Source: Dipylidium caninum (taxonomy: Eukaryota; Platyhelminthes; Cestoda; Cyclophyllidea; Dipylidiidae). Taken from it: a DNA stretch of 64,000 nucleotides. Position 1 is the stretch's first letter. Each line of letters begins with the position of its first letter. The stretch is from the NCBI GenBank assembly GCA_017562135.1, contig QEYB01000190.1, forward strand, positions 1-64,000, read 5' to 3'. The notes under the pieces are model-generated. The model was given only the letters and a program-made list of their open reading frames with translations, was not told the origin of the DNA and did not search any database. A program made the translations under genes and the position numbers. Of this stretch, positions 61,852 through 64,000 are shown one piece after another.

Positions 61852-62436
61852 TCATTCAAAATGCGCTTGAGTCTTGCGTTTTATAGTCTTTATTAATTCA
61901 GGTGGAATACTGTACACAAACAATGTCATGCATTGGACGTTGATTATACTGACGAAGCGTTCTTTGTCTTTCTTTGCTGGCGTCAGCCTTTCGTCGTGGG
62001 TGACTCTTCTCACCCATTCCAAACATTCATGCTTCTCCTGCCTTTCTGATATTGCATTTGTTCTTTCATGGAGCATTTTCTTAATGGAGGAATATTCATT
62101 TTTCACCTCCACTTTGCACTCAGTTCTTTCGCTTGCCTGAGCAGCCACTTTGGACGTGAAATTAGAACGTTTCCAGATGGTCATGATGGGTAGTTTGGAT
62201 AAGCCCAAAGATTTCTTTGTTGGGATAAGCGATCCATCCCATGTTCGACACTCTTCTCCCGCTTGGACAGTCGTTTCTTGGATGGTGATAAGGCCAGGTG
62301 ACACCTCTGTGTAAGCTTTATTCTTCACATGGTTATGAGGATTATCGAGGTTATGGAAGTCGCCAGTAGATTCCATTCTCCTTCGCACGAGACGCTTCGG
62401 TATCACTTGCGTGCTTTTTCGACATAGTCCCAACAA
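61852..62436 (-). CDS. Unrecognised coding-like frame, probable 3' exon or pseudogene part
   Basis: An open frame of about 195 codons ends at a TGA at 61,852-61,854. It has no ATG at its 5' edge: it opens just past a TGA near 62,473, so the true start is elsewhere. The middle is highly charged (TECKVEVKNEYSSIKKMLHE, then many Glu/Lys/Arg residues), suggesting helical or coiled structure. The last ~55 residues include EWVRRVTHDERLTP and SIPPELIK. Reappearance of this C-terminal part at 57.6-57.85 kb on the other strand, with protein-level similarity, is the best sign that it is or was coding. No domain is recognised. It may be joined to the 62,477-62,660 segment by an intron or a frameshift. 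Confidence 0.35.
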   Translation of the reverse strand: MLGLCRKSTQVIPKRLVRRRMESTGDFHNLDNPHNHVKNKAYTEVSPGLITIQETTVQAGEECRTWDGSLIPTKKSLGLSKLPIMTIWKRSNFTSKVAAQASERTECKVEVKNEYSSIKKMLHERTNAISERQEKHECLEWVRRVTHDERLTPAKKDKERFVSIINVQCMTLFVYSIPPELIKTIKRKTQAHFE

Positions 62437-62476
62437 TTCGCCTTCACTTTCACATTTCCGGGAATATTTTGCTCAC

Positions 62477-62660
62477 CTGACATTTCATTAGGGACGCCTT
62501 CTAAGAAAATGGATGACTCGGGGAAGGTCAACGCTTCAGGCACTGGGGACAGATCTGTTGTCAAGAGACAATGGACAACACCAGCACCATCGCGTTGAAT
62601 CATATACATTATATCCTTGCCCTTTGTACGGTCTAGTTTAATGGATTCATCAATCACGGC
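62477..62660 (-). CDS. Candidate exon upstream of the 61.9 kb frame
   Basis: On the minus strand, CTCCTTCATTTCAG precedes base 62,660 and makes a good splice acceptor. ATGTCAG followed by GTGAGC at 62,476 makes a strong donor. The 184 bp between is open in one frame, with plausible protein texture (AVIDESIKLDRTKGKD, then MIQRDGAGVVHCLLTTD). The same frame also runs on to a TGA near 62,403, while the next frame carries the downstream protein. Either an intron starts at 62,476 or a single frameshift breaks one long exon. The product is unrecognised. Confidence 0.33.
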
Positions 62661-64000
62661 CTGAAATGAAGGAGACGCAACCATTACCCCATCGCCGATA
62701 TCATGACGCCTCCTCTTCCACCTCATCAACGGTCTCCTCCTCACTTCGCCTCGCCCTCTATCGCCCGGGGCAAGTCATAAATTCTCGTTTGTTAGGTGAC
62801 AACGAAGTCGAAGAGGCAGTTTGCACTGAGAATGTGGTCGTCTCACAGCCGTGAGTTTGTGCGAGGGCCAATTGACAGACGTGGCATATGACATCGCCAA
62901 CAGTTAGCCAAATTGGAGCTTGCATTGCTGGATTTTTGTACAGATGTTGGTGTGATTTAGTGTCACTCCTGCGTGTACTGTGCTCATCGTGATCATGGTT
63001 ATAGCACGGTTTTCCGCAGCGACCTCAGAATCCCGCACTTAACTCCTCTCCGAAAGCGGTTTTGTTCGTCATGAGTAAAGTGGTCTGCGTATTGGCAACA
63101 AAGGCAGCGTGTAATCGAGCTACGTAGTGGGAGTGTGGACGCAATCGCATTGTCGAATCTGTGCTCGAGTTGGAGAAAGGGAGATGTAGGAAGCGGGATG
63201 TCGGTGCAGCCGGGGGATGTTTGGTTCAAATGCTTAAAATGGTGCAATGATGAAAGCGAAAGTCGAGTATATTCGAGCTGCATATAGGTTGCTTAGGCGG
63301 AATCGCAATGTTCACTTCCCAAGCGCAGAGCGACGATAATTTTCTTTGGTCTATGACGGTCACCTTGATTGGGTCAAACTGTCACTCCCATGAGCTGGCA
63401 ATTTAAAGTTCCTCAGAGAAATAGCTCGAACTTACGGCAATTTGACCTATTTTTCCCCATGTGACCTCACAGTGAACCACATCAGGCTGAGAAATAGTTG
63501 ACGTGTTCTTGGTGGTTGGTCTTTCCGCGAAGAAGCAACTCCAGCTCTCCATACGATGTCTCTCGGATAGGCTATCCACCTGCAATCTACCTAACCATTT
63601 TCAGGCCAGAGTTTTGCGACGATGTAAACGATGGCGGTATTTGCATGCAAAAGGTCTCTCTAGTTGTAGGTAAATATTCTGCTGTATCAACACCAACACC
63701 AGGAAAAGCGTTAAACTCAACGCATACTAGCAAAAGAGCAGTGAGAGCAGCAGACTGACTAGTTGAGAGCGCTATTCCCCAAATGTCTCCAACATAGGGA
63801 CATTGGCAAGGGGGAAACTTACCAATTTTTATTTATTTCACCCTAAAAACCCCTCCTTCATTGGCCCAATTCATCTGCTATTCTGATCAGCAGGAAACGT
63901 CATTATTACGCTGTCGTCGCTCATCTTCCTCTCTCTCTCCCCCCCACCTCTACTCTCAGATGACCAGAAGGCAACTCTGACAAGTGAAACTCTGCCTACC
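62661..64000. other. Window end, no gene recognised
   Basis: Contains short open frames only (under about 100 codons: 62,999-63,283 minus and 63,498-63,758 plus) and a (CT)n/C-run tract at about 63,929-63,948. If the 62.5 kb exon belongs to a gene on the minus strand, its upstream exons should lie here or beyond the window. I could not identify any with confidence. Confidence 0.4.

Noticed and set aside
1..64000. Telomeric repeats (TTAGGG)n marking a chromosome end
   Set aside because: No run of TTAGGG or CCCTAA was seen. The left end of the window is satellite, and nothing shows whether base 1 is a chromosome or contig end.

Overview
This window looks like animal nuclear DNA from the edge of a centromere-type satellite block. 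Three things point that way: a 45.9 kb tandem array of a ~179 bp monomer, a protostome-style 5S rRNA gene that lines up without gaps to an animal 5S (insect sequence from memory), and a gene-poor flank with only short eukaryotic-looking fragments. From memory, and unverified, the tapeworm Hymenolepis microstoma has chromosome ends capped by centromeric arrays of a ~179 bp repeat. A hymenolepidid cestode is therefore my leading guess, not a demonstrated fact.

Layout. (1) Bases 1-16,074 hold about 90 satellite monomers in one orientation (called + here). They carry a very high density of single-base insertions and deletions, worst toward base 1. (2) Near 16,075 the array flips. A head-to-head inverted junction with an ~80 bp central spacer leads into about 167 monomers in the opposite orientation (16,075-45,902). 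These are nearly clean, at 179 bp each, or 180 bp in some subfamilies. Diagnostic sites divide the array into zones, and the same inner and outer subfamilies occur on both sides of the flip. (3) The array stops abruptly at 45,902. (4) 45,903-64,000 is non-satellite and gene-poor. It contains a three-copy island of strongly diverged monomers at exact 180 bp spacing (52,440-52,917), a 5S rRNA gene (53,295-53,412) between two ~100 bp direct repeats 683 bp apart, several simple-sequence tracts, a dispersed repeat pair (54.5 and 56.1 kb), a possible tRNA-derived SINE head (56.8 kb), and two related coding-like fragments in inverted orientation (57.6 kb and 61.9-62.7 kb).

There is no credible intact protein-coding gene. 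The many open frames inside the array are a by-product of a monomer with few stops on either strand and are not annotated as genes. The main biological content is centromere or satellite structure: array polarity, subfamily zoning, edge decay, relic ancestral monomers and a linked 5S locus. The main caution is that the left 16 kb looks like poorly polished long-read sequence, so the inversion and the left arm need read-level proof.
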